This document shows, one piece after another, positions 49,799 to 58,868 of a DNA stretch of 64,000 bases. Within the stretch, counting starts at the first letter, position 1, and each line of letters begins with the position of its first letter. The notes under the pieces were generated by a model, which saw only the letters and a list, made by a program, of their open reading frames with translations, ran no database searches and had not been told where the DNA came from. Both the position numbers and the translations under genes were made by a program. Location: NCBI GenBank assembly GCA_042408965.1, contig JBHOQN010000046.1, positions 1-64,000 on the forward strand, given 5' to 3'. Source of the stretch: Thermogemmatispora sp042408965. GTDB taxonomy: Bacteria; Chloroflexota; Ktedonobacteria; Ktedonobacterales; Ktedonobacteraceae.

Positions 49799-50715
49799 GG
49801 ATTCTTTCCTGATACTGGTACCCTGACGTAGATCTTACCACCCTCAATTCTGGTGTCAAGTCGGGGCAGAGGAGCCAGGTAACGCAGGTGACCGGCGCTG
49901 GCGTCGGCCAGACCGTTGGCTGTGAAGATACCGCCGTGGCAGGGGCAATGAAACTTGTGATCGCTCTCCTGCCACCCCACAAGGCAGCCCATATGGGTAC
50001 AGGCGGCCGAGAAGGCGATGACCTGCGAGCCTCCAGCAGAGGCGGCCACTCCTTGTTCCTGGTCGTTGTAGCCCTGCTCCTGGCGGATCACGTAGCCAGC
50101 GACGGTCTCGGTCACGAAGCGCAGGGGCTGATCGCCGAGCTGCGTCTCCTCGGCCACGAAGAGCCAGGCCGAGGGGACACCCTGGCCAATCAGGCTGGAG
50201 TAGGCCGCGCCGGTGGTTGGCGTTGCTGTGCCAGCGTGGCCCGGAGCAGCCTGCTGACTCTGATCGAGGGCATGCTCGAGACCGGCCCCCACCGCCAGCG
50301 AGGCAGCGGCGACGGCCCCGCTCGCCAGCAGCGAGCGACGTGAGACGCGCGGCCGCCTCCGGGAGGAACGGGAGCCGGTCGACGGACGGGCCACCGGCGG
50401 GCTGACGGGAGAGATAGGCGCTTCAGCACTGGTGGAACCGGAGCGTGCTGCGGGAACGGACGGAGCGGCGGCGGTTTCCCACGCACTGGCTTCCAGCTCC
50501 TGCTCAAGGCGAGTGCGCAGATCGGCCACGAACTCCGGGCGTGGTGTGGCGGCGCCGGGGGCCGCGGCGCGGAAGAAGGCCGCCATCCGGTAGATACGCG
50601 CCTGCAACGGGGTCAGGGCCAGCGGAGGCTCTGGCCGGCGTTCCGCCTGCAACTCCGAGATATAGCGCTCCAGCTCTAGATAGTCCTCAAATCGCTCCTG
50701 ATCTTCCTCTGACAT
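49795..50715 (-). CDS. Tat-anchored Rieske [2Fe-2S] protein, candidate anti-sigma factor
   Basis: 306 residues. The C-terminal Rieske domain has CTHMGC (239-244) and CPCHGG (257-262), supplying Cys239, His241, Cys257, His260 and the disulfide pair Cys244/Cys259. A twin-arginine helix follows SRRSLLASG (about 125-148), so the cluster lies outside the membrane. Before it are about 120 residues not found in ordinary Rieske proteins: an acidic helical start (MSEEDQERFEDYLELERYIS) and a Pro/Ser-rich linker. The gene starts 15 bp after the ECF sigma factor. I infer that the cytoplasmic N-terminus binds the sigma factor; an electron-transfer role is the alternative. Confidence 0.85.
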   Translation of the reverse strand: MSEEDQERFEDYLELERYISELQAERRPEPPLALTPLQARIYRMAAFFRAAAPGAATPRPEFVADLRTRLEQELEASAWETAAAPSVPAARSGSTSAEAPISPVSPPVARPSTGSRSSRRRPRVSRRSLLASGAVAAASLAVGAGLEHALDQSQQAAPGHAGTATPTTGAAYSSLIGQGVPSAWLFVAEETQLGDQPLRFVTETVAGYVIRQEQGYNDQEQGVAASAGGSQVIAFSAACTHMGCLVGWQESDHKFHCPCHGGIFTANGLADASAGHLRYLAPLPRLDTRIEGGKIYVRVPVSGKNP

Positions 50716-50730
50716 GATCGCATCTCTCCC

Positions 50731-51294
50731 TTAGCCTGTGACAACGCTCTCCAGCTCTGCAGCGCGTTTCAGGGCCCGAAACTGCAGCACCTTGACATTC
50801 GCCTCTGTCAATCCCATGCGCAGAGCAGTTTCTTTGATCGAAAGGTTCAACAGAAAGCGGCAGATCAGCACTTCTTGATAGTGCCTGGGGAGCGCTTGCA
50901 GGATGCGCTGGACACGCTCTGCCGGGCGCTCGTTGATCCGGGAAGGTTCCTCCTCAATCGGACCCTGCCAGCCAGCGTCGAGCAGCTCCTCCAGGGAATT
51001 AATGACCACGCGATAGTGGGTACGCCAGTAATCGGCGATCGTGGTGCGCGCAACCTGAAAGAGCCAGCGCTGGATGCTCTGCGGGCCGCGCTCGCTATCG
51101 ACGCCACGGATCGCTTTGATAAAGATCTGTGAGGTCAGATCCTCTGCCTCTTCACGGTTCCCGACCTTGCTATAGACATAGCGATAGATCAGGGCGAGGT
51201 TCTCTTCATAGAGTGTCTGAAACTCTTGCACATCCACGGAATCCTGTCCTGCTGCAAGATGGTATTTTTCTCGTTTCCCGCGCGCGATACCCAC
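50731..51294 (-). CDS. ECF-type RNA polymerase sigma factor
   Basis: 187 residues. Region 2 at about 25-90 contains YRYVYSKVGNREEAEDLTSQ and FIKAIRG, then SIQRWLFQVARTTIADYWR; region 4 at about 130-185 contains LQALPRHYQEVLICRFLLNL and SIKETALRMGLTEANVKVLQ. The start is GTG at 51294 after CAAGGAGCACGTT. It is first in a three-gene operon with the Rieske and YtkA-like genes. A promoter with its own recognised sequence was not identified upstream. Confidence 0.92.
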   Translation of the reverse strand: MGIARGKREKYHLAAGQDSVDVQEFQTLYEENLALIYRYVYSKVGNREEAEDLTSQIFIKAIRGVDSERGPQSIQRWLFQVARTTIADYWRTHYRVVINSLEELLDAGWQGPIEEEPSRINERPAERVQRILQALPRHYQEVLICRFLLNLSIKETALRMGLTEANVKVLQFRALKRAAELESVVTG

Positions 51295-51572
51295 AACGTG
51301 CTCCTTGCCCGGCTGCTGCTCAGGATCTGGCAGAGATACTCCATCGAGTGACGCTGACTACTACGTCGGCGGGTTACACGGAAGCGGGCCGGGACAGGTG
51401 CCCCTGCTGCAGCGCGCTCTGTTATCAGAGACGCTGCCGGCCGCGATTCCTGGGGGAGAGGAAGGGTGCGCGGTCTCTTCTCCACCGAGCTGATCGTCTA
51501 TCTATCTGGCTGGCCGACTGACTGACTGGCTGGCCTGAGCAAGCGGGCCTCCCGCAGCGGCCGCGCCTCCAT

Positions 51573-51601
51573 TTGCGCGGCGATTGCATCTGCAGTATAA
51601 T
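51573..51601 (+). promoter_or_regulatory. Distal promoter upstream of sdhC
   Basis: TTGCGC at 51573-51578, 17-bp spacer, perfect TATAAT at 51596-51601. It would give a leader of about 330 nt before sdhC. Confidence 0.6.
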
Positions 51602-51820
51602 AGGCAATGCGATAACGTCAGCGAATCCTGAGAGAAGCACCGCCGGGACTCCTCTCCTCCGCCGAGGAAGGGATGGACGCGCAGCGCGACCCCTGGCCGG
51701 CGCTTTCTGGCTTGAGGCCCATTTCACTACACCATAGGCGAGAGCGGAGGGCGGCCGCAGGGGATCGTCCTGACCAGGGCTGCCTGTGAATGGACGCCGT
51801 GTACATTCAGAGCACTGCTT

Positions 51821-51876
51821 GCTTCATACAGGGAGTGATGAAGCAGTATACTGGAACAGGAAGAGTCAAGCTTCAT
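51821..51876 (+). promoter_or_regulatory. Proximal sdh promoter with three 7-bp half-sites
   Basis: TTCATA at 51823-51828 and TATACT at 51847-51852 (18-bp spacer) form a promoter. GCTTCAT at 51821-51827, ATGAAGC at 51838-51844 and GCTTCAT at 51870-51876 are inverted copies of one half-site flanking and overlapping it: the first two are 10 bp apart, and the third lies downstream of the likely start. This is a typical repressor or activator layout for sdhCDAB. Confidence 0.6.
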
Positions 51877-51938
51877 AGCCCCTCACCTGCTGCACTGCCT
51901 CTACTTCCCCCGCCTCCCGCCTGAGAATCGAGGAGTAC

Positions 51939-52319
51939 ATGTATAGAGGTCAATCCGGAATGTGGTCCTGGCTCCTGCATCGGGTGACAGGCCTGGCCGT
52001 CTTGCTCTTCCTGCTCGTGCATATCGTAGATATCGGGCTGCTCTCCTTTGGTCCCGACGTCTACAATGAGGGAATTGCGCTCTTCAGCACCCCGATTGTG
52101 CGCATCATCTCGCTGGCGCTCATCGGCTCGGTGCTCTACCACTCGTTCAACGGCGTGCGCATTCTATTGATCGACTTCTGGCCGAGGGGCGCGCGCTACC
52201 AGGGTCTGCTCTTTGCAGCCGTCGTGATTCTGACGCTTGTCGCCTTTTTGCCGATGGCCTATTTTGTGGTTGCCCCCATTTTCCAGCCGGGGCAGGCCGC
52301 TGTCAGCATACCCATGTAG
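51939..52319 (+). CDS. sdhC: Succinate dehydrogenase cytochrome b subunit
   Basis: 126 residues with three membrane helices. WSWLLHRVTGLAVLLFLLVH carries a candidate heme-ligand His, and LALIGSVLYHSFNGVRILLI is the second conserved helix. The ATG follows ATCGAGGAGTAC. It is the first gene of sdhCDAB. Confidence 0.92.
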   Translation: MYRGQSGMWSWLLHRVTGLAVLLFLLVHIVDIGLLSFGPDVYNEGIALFSTPIVRIISLALIGSVLYHSFNGVRILLIDFWPRGARYQGLLFAAVVILTLVAFLPMAYFVVAPIFQPGQAAVSIPM

Positions 52320-52436
52320 GGAGGAGGCGCCTGCCTTCCTGTCCCTGATGACACCGCAACGGAGCTGGCTGGCTGGCCGATCGCTCCGCTCTGGCGCGCT
52401 GGCGCGCCTATGATGATCTGGAAGAGGAGAGCATCT

Positions 52437-52856
52437 ATGCTGCGTGTTTCAAGCGGGTATGGCCCCCGCCCGTCGGGGAGCGGATTTGAGACCTTTTCGT
52501 GGTATTTCTTCCGCATCTCCGGGGTGGCGCTTATTTTTCTGGCGATCATTCACCTCGTTCTCATGCATGTCACGACCGATGTTGCCTGCACCAGCTACCA
52601 GTTTGTGGCCCATCGCTATCAGAACCCCTTCTGGCGGCTCTACGACTGGCTGCTGCTCACGCTGGCGCTCCTGCACGGTATGAACGGTCTGCGGGTGGTG
52701 ATCGACGACTATGTTCAGAACCGGAGCTGGCGTCTTGCCCTGCAGTCACTGACAGGGCTGGCGACGCTGGCCTTCTTCCTGCTGGGCACCATTACGATTC
52801 TGACGTTCCAGCCGGTGGCCAGCGCTTTACAGGGCGCTTCCTGTGTGACCCATTAG
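52437..52856 (+). CDS. sdhD: Succinate dehydrogenase membrane anchor subunit
   Basis: 139 residues, three helices, with SWYFFRISGVALIFLAIIHL and LVLMHVTTDVA (possible heme His), then LHGMNGLRVVIDDYVQNRSW. The ATG at 52437 is preferred because AGAGGAGAGC precedes it; 52410 is an in-frame alternative. It lies 117 bp after sdhC and 16 bp before sdhA. Confidence 0.9.
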   Translation: MLRVSSGYGPRPSGSGFETFSWYFFRISGVALIFLAIIHLVLMHVTTDVACTSYQFVAHRYQNPFWRLYDWLLLTLALLHGMNGLRVVIDDYVQNRSWRLALQSLTGLATLAFFLLGTITILTFQPVASALQGASCVTH

Positions 52857-52872
52857 CGAGAGAGAGGCATCT

Positions 52873-54609
52873 ATGTATCAGAAGTTTGATGTTGTGATCG
52901 TCGGCGCTGGTGGGGCCGGGCTGATGGCGGCGATGCAGCTACCCAATGCCAGCGTAGCCGTCCTCTCCAAGGTCTATCCAACGCGCTCGCACACCGGCGC
53001 TGCGCAAGGAGGCGTGGCGGCCGCGCTTGGCAACCTCGAGGAAGATCACTGGAAGTGGCATATGTACGATACCGTCAAGGGTGGCGACTATCTGGTCGAC
53101 CAGCCAGCGGCGGAGATTCTGGCGCGCGACGCCATCGATGCCATCTACGAGCTGGAGCATCGCGGCCTCCCCTTCAACCGCACGCCCGACGGCCGCATCG
53201 ATCAGCGTCGCTTCGGAGGGCACACGCGCAACTACGGCGAGGGCCCCGTGCGTCGCTCCTGTTACGCAGCCGATCGCACCGGACATATGTTGCTGCAGAC
53301 CATGTATCAGAGTGCCATCAAGAACCAGGTGCGCTTCTTCAACGAGTTTCTGGTGCTGGATCTCCTCATCAGCGAGGGGCGTGTCTGTGGTGTCGTGGCG
53401 CTGGAGATCCGCACCGGCGAGATCCACACCTTTCATGCCAGAGCGGTGCTCTTCGCGACCGGAGGCTACGGACGGGCCTGGCGCGTGACCAGCAACGCCT
53501 TTGCCTGCATGGGTGATGGAATGGCCATCGCCTACCGCCGCGGCATCCCGCTGGAGGATATGGAGATGTACCAGTTCCATCCGACAGGCCTCTACCGTGT
53601 GGGTGTGCTGCTGAGCGAGGGGGCGCGCGGCGAGGGCGCGAAGCTGCTCAACGGAGCCGGCGAGTACTTCATGGAGCGCTACATGCCCACGCTCAAGGAT
53701 CTGGCGCCGCGCGATATCGTCTCGCGCTGCATTGTCAAGGAGGTCAAGGAGGGGCGCGGCGTCGATGGCCAGGATTACGTCTATCTGGATCTGCGCCATC
53801 TGGGCGAGAAGGTGATCACAGAGAAGCTGCCCGACATCACCGACTTCGCGCGCAACTACCTCGGCATCGAGCCGATTCGTGAGCCGGTGCCGATCCAGCC
53901 GACGGCCCACTACGCCATGGGCGGCATTCCGACCGATATCGACGGGCGCGTGGTGATCGATCCGCAATGGACGCCGCTGCCGGGCTTCTACGCCGCCGGC
54001 GAGGTGGCCTGCGTCTCGGTGCACGGTGCCAACCGCCTGGGCACGAACTCGCTGGTGGATCTGATCGTCTTTGGGCGACGCGCGGGCAAGCATATCGCCA
54101 GGTTCATCGCGGAGAACGATCATGCGCCGCTCCCGCCCGACCCCGAGGGTGTCGCGCGCGAGATGGTGGAGCGTCTCTACTCCTCGAAGGGCGGCGAGTC
54201 GGCGGCTCACATCCGCAGTGAGCTGCAGAACGAGATGATCGAGCATGTCTTTGTCGAACGCGAGGAGCGGGGCATGCGCCAGGCCATGGAGACGGTGAGC
54301 GGTCTGCTGGATGCCTACCAGAAGGTGCAGATTCAGGACAAGGGGAAGACCTTCAATACGGAGCTGGTCGAAACGCTTGAGCTGGGCTTCTTGCTGGAGT
54401 GTGCGGTGGCGACCATTCACGGTGCGCTGGCCCGCAAGGAGAGCCGCGGCGCCCATTACCGCCTGGACTATCCCCAGCGCGATGATGTGAACTGGCTCAA
54501 GCATACCCTCATCTACCGCGGCGAGCAGCCCTGCGATGCGCGCCTGGACTACAAAGATGTGATTCTGGTCGATGATCCGATCTTTAAGCCCAAGGAGCGC
54601 AAATACTAG
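52873..54609 (+). CDS. sdhA: Succinate dehydrogenase flavoprotein subunit
   Basis: Oxidises succinate to fumarate with FAD. The N-terminal dinucleotide motif is VIVGAGGAGLMAAMQL; TRSHTGAAQGGVAAALGN holds the His that binds FAD covalently. QFHPTGLYRVG, LLSEGARGEGAKLLNGAGEY, TAHYAMGGIPTD and VHGANRLGTNSLVDLIVFG are catalytic or binding segments. It has 578 residues, normal. The ATG follows GAGAGAGAGGCATCT. Confidence 0.97.
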   Translation: MYQKFDVVIVGAGGAGLMAAMQLPNASVAVLSKVYPTRSHTGAAQGGVAAALGNLEEDHWKWHMYDTVKGGDYLVDQPAAEILARDAIDAIYELEHRGLPFNRTPDGRIDQRRFGGHTRNYGEGPVRRSCYAADRTGHMLLQTMYQSAIKNQVRFFNEFLVLDLLISEGRVCGVVALEIRTGEIHTFHARAVLFATGGYGRAWRVTSNAFACMGDGMAIAYRRGIPLEDMEMYQFHPTGLYRVGVLLSEGARGEGAKLLNGAGEYFMERYMPTLKDLAPRDIVSRCIVKEVKEGRGVDGQDYVYLDLRHLGEKVITEKLPDITDFARNYLGIEPIREPVPIQPTAHYAMGGIPTDIDGRVVIDPQWTPLPGFYAAGEVACVSVHGANRLGTNSLVDLIVFGRRAGKHIARFIAENDHAPLPPDPEGVAREMVERLYSSKGGESAAHIRSELQNEMIEHVFVEREERGMRQAMETVSGLLDAYQKVQIQDKGKTFNTELVETLELGFLLECAVATIHGALARKESRGAHYRLDYPQRDDVNWLKHTLIYRGEQPCDARLDYKDVILVDDPIFKPKERKY

Positions 54610-54668
54610 GGGCGCCTCTCGACGAAGAAGAGCGTGCTTGAAGGTTTTTCACAGGGAAGGATGGAGTT

Positions 54669-55376
54669 ATGAACGTTACCCTGCGTATTAAACGCTTCGA
54701 TCCCGATAAGGATGCGAAGCCCTACTGGGCTGAGTACACCGTGGAGGCTGGCCCCGTCGATCGCTTGCTGGATGCGCTGAACACGATCAAGTGGAACATC
54801 GACGGCACGCTGACCTATCGCCGTTCCTGTGCCCACGGGGTCTGTGGCTCTGATGCCATGCGTATCAATGGCCGCAACCGCCTGGCCTGCAAAGTCCTGA
54901 TCCGCGACGTGGGTGAGAAGGTGACCGTGGAGCCAATGCTCGGCTTCCCGGTGATCAAGGACCTGGTGGTCGATATGGACCCCTTCTTCCGCAAGTACGA
55001 GTCCATCAAGCCCTATCTGATCACCTACGACAACGAGCCGGGCACAGAGCGTCTGCAGAGTCCCGAGGAGCGGGCACGCTACGACGAGGGCACGAAGTGC
55101 ATTCTCTGCGGCGCCTGCACGGGGTCCTGTCCCTCGATCTGGGGGAATCCCAACTGGGTCGGACCGGCGGCGATTGTCAACGCCCACCGCTTTATCTTCG
55201 ATAGCCGCGACCAGGGAGCCGCCGAGCGCATGGCTCTTCTCAGCCAGCGGGATGGTGTCTGGCGCTGCCGCACGATCTTCAACTGCTCCGACGCCTGCCC
55301 ACGCGGCATTCCTGTCACCGAGCTGATCGAGCAGGTGAAGCGCGCCATCGTCTACGGCGATCGCGCGACGGATTGA
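54669..55376 (+). CDS. sdhB: Succinate dehydrogenase iron-sulfur subunit
   Basis: 235 residues, normal. The [2Fe-2S] site is in RRSCAHGVCGSDAMRINGRN plus a later Cys in LACKVL; CILCGACTGSCP and CRTIFNCSDACPRGIPVTEL supply the [4Fe-4S] and [3Fe-4S] clusters. It is 59 bp after sdhA and closes the sdhCDAB operon. Confidence 0.97.
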   Translation: MNVTLRIKRFDPDKDAKPYWAEYTVEAGPVDRLLDALNTIKWNIDGTLTYRRSCAHGVCGSDAMRINGRNRLACKVLIRDVGEKVTVEPMLGFPVIKDLVVDMDPFFRKYESIKPYLITYDNEPGTERLQSPEERARYDEGTKCILCGACTGSCPSIWGNPNWVGPAAIVNAHRFIFDSRDQGAAERMALLSQRDGVWRCRTIFNCSDACPRGIPVTELIEQVKRAIVYGDRATD

Positions 55377-55381
55377 GCAGG

Positions 55382-55422
55382 CCGGAGCGGACCGCTCAGA
55401 TTGGCCAGAGCGGGCGCTCCGG
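55382..55422 (+). terminator. Stem after sdhB
   Basis: CCGGAGCG at 55382-55389 pairs with CGCTCCGG at 55415-55422, with a further inner CGCTC/GAGCG stem. It begins 5 bp after the sdhB stop. There is no T-run. Confidence 0.5.
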
Positions 55423-55544
55423 AACGCAGGATGGCTGGCGGTGCGGCCCCTGGCTCCGCCGCCCGCTGGTGCTGCTCCGTCGGCCCCTGTTGCATTGTTC
55501 TGCGTTGTTCTTGTGAGCGGGTATGCGCGGAAGGTCCTGTTCGT

Positions 55545-56435
55545 ATGCTTGAAGAACCACATACAAGCTGGCAGCATCGCTTTATCCAGGTCAATGGGGT
55601 CCGTCTGCACTATGTGATCCAGGGCACGGGGCCGTTGATCATCTTGCTGCATGGCTTCCCTGAGTTCTGGTATTCGTGGCGCTATCAGATTCCTGTGCTG
55701 GCCGAACACGGCTTCTGTGTCGTTGCGCCCGACATGCGCGGCTACAATGAAAGCGACCGGCCCCGCCGGGGCTACGATCTCAAGACGCTGGGGCGTGATG
55801 TGGCGGCCCTCATTCTGGCGCTGGGCTATGAAACGGCCACCATCGTGGGTCACGACTGGGGTGGCGTGGTCGCCTGGCAGGTGGCTGCGCGCTACCCGGC
55901 CCTGGTCGAGCGCCTCATCGTGTTGAACGCGCCGCACCCTGCGGCCATGCTGCGCGAGCTGCGCTCTCCGAAGCAACTGCGCATGAGCTGGTACATCCTC
56001 TTCTTTCAGTTGCCCTGGCTGCCGGAGTATCTGCTCGGGCGCCATGGAGCCAGCGAGATCGGGCGTATGTTACGCGGCAGCGCCCTGCAGAAAGAGGCCT
56101 TTCCGCGCACAGTCACTGCGAAGTATCAGGAGGCCATGAGCAGGCCCGGTGTCCTGCGGGCCGCCCTGAGCTACTATCGCCAGGCCCTGCGCGGCCTGCT
56201 CGCCTACCGGCGCAGCGCGCCGGCACGCATTCAGGCCCCGACCCTGCTGATCTGGGGGCTGCAAGATATTGCCCTCAGCGTGGAGTTGACGCACGGCCTT
56301 GAGCGCTACGTTGCCCAGCTCAGGATCGAGTATCTGCCTGATAGCGGGCACTGGGTGCAGCAGGAGCAGCCCGCGCAGGTCAACCGGCTGCTGCTCGCGT
56401 TTCTGGGCCAGCCCGTCACTGAGGTTGACTGTTAG
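55545..56435 (+). CDS. Alpha/beta hydrolase, epoxide hydrolase-like
   Basis: 296 residues. HGFPEFWYSW (oxyanion hole), MRGYNESDRP, and the nucleophile elbow VGHDWGGVVAW with Asp are the epoxide-hydrolase or dehalogenase signature; a later GHWVQQEQP carries the catalytic His. The ATG at 55545 gives MLEEPHTSWQHRFIQVNGV; the longer upstream frame is rejected. The substrate is unknown. It is convergent with the molybdoenzyme gene. Confidence 0.88.
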   Translation: MLEEPHTSWQHRFIQVNGVRLHYVIQGTGPLIILLHGFPEFWYSWRYQIPVLAEHGFCVVAPDMRGYNESDRPRRGYDLKTLGRDVAALILALGYETATIVGHDWGGVVAWQVAARYPALVERLIVLNAPHPAAMLRELRSPKQLRMSWYILFFQLPWLPEYLLGRHGASEIGRMLRGSALQKEAFPRTVTAKYQEAMSRPGVLRAALSYYRQALRGLLAYRRSAPARIQAPTLLIWGLQDIALSVELTHGLERYVAQLRIEYLPDSGHWVQQEQPAQVNRLLLAFLGQPVTEVDC

Positions 56436-56481
56436 CCTCCGCCGGCGCTCTCCTCAGCGCTGCTCTGGGACCGTCTTCGGC

Positions 56482-58107
56482 CTACGGGACCGTGATGGTA
56501 ATCGTGTGGTAGCCCGAGGCGCCGTCAGGCAATGGTGGCGCTGTCTGTGGGTCCTGCACATTCCCCTGGAGGTCGATGGCGCGTGCCGTCACGTTGTAGG
56601 TGCCCCCTCGGGTGGGCACCCGCCAGGGCAGCTCCCAGAGCACCCAGGTCAGGGGTGAGAGCGGGCGCTTGAGCACGGCGCGCTGCCAGGTGCGGCCCAG
56701 ATCAAAGCTCACATCGACCTCGCTGATGCCGCGATTCCCCGAGAAGGCGACGCCAGCGATGTAGGTCAGGCTGCCAGCCGTCAGTGCACTGCCATCGAGC
56801 GGCGTATCGATGCGCGCGGTCATACGGATCTCCGCCTCGTCACTCCAGCCACGCTGCTCCCAGTAGCCCTGGAAGTCGTAGTTGACGACCTGGATATGGT
56901 TCACCCACTTGCCATGCTTCATGCCGTAGATTCCTGGCACCAGCAGGCGCGCCGGGAAGCCGTGTTCCTGCGGCAGTGGCACGCCGTTCATGCGCACTGC
57001 CAGAAGGGTAGTAGGCTCCAGCGCCTTGCTCAGGTGGAAGCTATCGCTGTAGTTATCGACGCAGGAGAACGCCACCTTGCTGGCACCCGTCTTGATGCCA
57101 GCGCGCTCCAGCAGGTCCGCCAGGCGCACACCCTCCCAGAGGGCGTTGCTCATGTAGGGTCCTCCCACCTCATTGCTGATGCACATCATTGACTCATACT
57201 GCCGTTGCATGGGCAGGGCCAGCAACTCCTCATAGCTAAGCGTATAGGGATGCTCGACCGCGCCATCGATGGTCAGGCTCCAGCTGGCGCTACTGACGGT
57301 CGGATCAGCGACGAGGTTCTTGGAGACGACATAGTACTGGTCGTTGGGCGTGATTTCGGGCGAGAGATGGGCCACAGGAGTGAAGGGACCGTAGTTCGGC
57401 GCTGGCGGGGGAACGACCTTGCTTTTAAAGTGAGGAATCGTGATGGCGGTGGTATTGTTGCCCATCGTGATGAAGCGCCAGGCGGCCACGCCGACCAGGC
57501 CCACGCCGGCCAGGATCAGGCCCCGGCGCAGCAGGGCGCGTCGCCCACTGGCGCGCTCCTCGCGCTCCGCCAGGGCGCTAATATAACTGGCGCTGAACCA
57601 GCGATAGCAGGGAGGGAAGAGCAGACCGAAGACCAGGCCGCTGGCCGCCAGACTCCACATACTATTGAGCATGCCGATGCTGAGGCGCGCGCCGAAGAGG
57701 CCGGAGCCGCTCAGGGGCAGCACGACCAGGCCAGCGAAGAGCCAGAGCAGGCCAGCCAGCAGGAGGCCGTCGTAGAAGTGGAGCGTCACCTTGCCGGCGC
57801 GTCCCTGCAGGCGCGCGCGCGCCAGCGCGTACGTTCCGCCACCCAGCCCGAAGATCAGGCACTGTCCGATCAGCACACAGACCAGCAGGTAGTGTTTCGC
57901 GTCGTCGCCGATCAGACGATGGAGGAACTCGAAGAGCGGGAGAGGCATCAGGGCGGTCAGCTCCGAGCCGACACTTTCCGGCAGCGAGACGCCGCTGGCA
58001 AAGATGCTGAGCAGAAGCATGATGGCCGAGGCAACGATGCCGGCCACCAGAGCGGCGTTAAAGCCAGCGCCGAAGGGACGCTCTTCTGTATGCTGTTCTG
58101 GTGTCAT
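56482..58107 (-). CDS. Membrane-anchored sulfite-oxidase-family molybdoenzyme
   Basis: 541 residues. The N-terminal part has four to five membrane helices (about 15-215), then a sulfite-oxidase-type molybdopterin domain with the Cys ligand in SMMCISNEVGGPY and the GVRLADLLERAG segment, followed by an Ig-like C-terminal domain (GVAFSGNRGISEVDVSFDLG). The start at 58107 follows TCTGGAGGTGAAT; a longer frame to 58197 is rejected. The substrate is not deducible. A TnpB remnant abuts its promoter region. Confidence 0.87.
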   Translation of the reverse strand: MTPEQHTEERPFGAGFNAALVAGIVASAIMLLLSIFASGVSLPESVGSELTALMPLPLFEFLHRLIGDDAKHYLLVCVLIGQCLIFGLGGGTYALARARLQGRAGKVTLHFYDGLLLAGLLWLFAGLVVLPLSGSGLFGARLSIGMLNSMWSLAASGLVFGLLFPPCYRWFSASYISALAEREERASGRRALLRRGLILAGVGLVGVAAWRFITMGNNTTAITIPHFKSKVVPPPAPNYGPFTPVAHLSPEITPNDQYYVVSKNLVADPTVSSASWSLTIDGAVEHPYTLSYEELLALPMQRQYESMMCISNEVGGPYMSNALWEGVRLADLLERAGIKTGASKVAFSCVDNYSDSFHLSKALEPTTLLAVRMNGVPLPQEHGFPARLLVPGIYGMKHGKWVNHIQVVNYDFQGYWEQRGWSDEAEIRMTARIDTPLDGSALTAGSLTYIAGVAFSGNRGISEVDVSFDLGRTWQRAVLKRPLSPLTWVLWELPWRVPTRGGTYNVTARAIDLQGNVQDPQTAPPLPDGASGYHTITITVP

Positions 58108-58177
58108 ATTCACCTCCAGACGGATTGTTGCCGAAGCCAACGGGCAGGGACTGGCGCCTGAAGCACTCAGGCCCATG

Positions 58178-58519
58178 CGGCGCAGACGCGAAAGCACGGT
58201 GAGACGCTCTCAGCATGCGCGCCATTCCAACTGGTCATTCGGGCAACTCCGTCAATTCCTCTCCTACAAGACCGCTCTTGCAGACGTGCCATTGCACCTT
58301 GTAGACCCACGCAATGCGAGCCGCACTTGTTCTGCCTGTGGACACTGTGCAAAAGAGAACCGCAAGCGTCAGGCCGTCTTCCGTTGTGTCAAGTGCGGCA
58401 TGTTGATGAACGCTGACATCAATGCCGCCATCAGTCTCTCAAAGGCGTCAGTTGATACGCCTCTTGTCGAAGGACGCGCCAGGCGACAAACCCCTGCCCT
58501 CGGACATGGGGGTCGTTGA
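58178..58519 (+). pseudogene. tnpB: C-terminal remnant of an IS605-type TnpB
   Basis: About 114 codons. STVRRSQHARHSNWSFGQLR then FLSYKTALADVPLHLVDPRN match the RuvC region; two zinc-knuckle pairs (CSAC, CVKC) follow, and NADINAAISL carries the last RuvC Asp. The N-terminal 250 or so residues are missing, replaced by sequence upstream of the molybdoenzyme. The stretch CCCC-13 nt-GGGG at 58491-58511 overlaps the stop codon, as the element end does in this family. It is not functional as a nuclease. Confidence 0.85.
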
Positions 58520-58868
58520 CGAGGATAGACCGTTCCAGGAGAGCCAGGCTCAGTCGCGAGCCGACCCATGTTGTGATGGCTGGTGATAGTGCCCATCACT
58601 TAGCTCACACGTTCGACGGGGACCAGATTTGCAGCGCCAGCGGTATGCCATCGAGATAGGGCGGACCGGCCACGAGGCGGGCGAGGCGGGTGGAGCGAGA
58701 ACTATCACTTGTTGCCTGCCTGCAAATGGAGTATCATCTATGCCAGATGGCGCCTCCAGAACCTCGCTGGTGATCTTTGCACGAAGGCGCCTCAACTCTG
58801 TTGTCTGTCGCCCCTCTCAGCGTCCCGGGCAACGAATACATCTTAGATCTGCGAGGAAGCCGATACCT
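58520..58868 (+). other. Region between the TnpB remnant and the ROK kinase
   Basis: 349 bp without a gene. A modest promoter is visible as TTGTTG at 58709-58714, 17 bp, TATCAT at 58732-58737, which would serve the ROK gene with a leader of about 125 nt. Confidence 0.5.

Larger units (their letters stand above)
51295..51938. other. Divergent region between the ECF sigma and sdh operons
   Basis: 644 bp without a supported gene. It contains a plus-strand promoter TTGCGC-17 bp-TATAAT at 51573-51601 and a second one near 51823-51852 with surrounding repeats. No known riboswitch was recognised. On the minus side no clear promoter for the sigma gene was found. Confidence 0.55.

Noticed and set aside
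58178..58519. Functional TnpB nuclease
   Set aside because: Only the last quarter is present; the N-terminal domain and first RuvC residues are missing.
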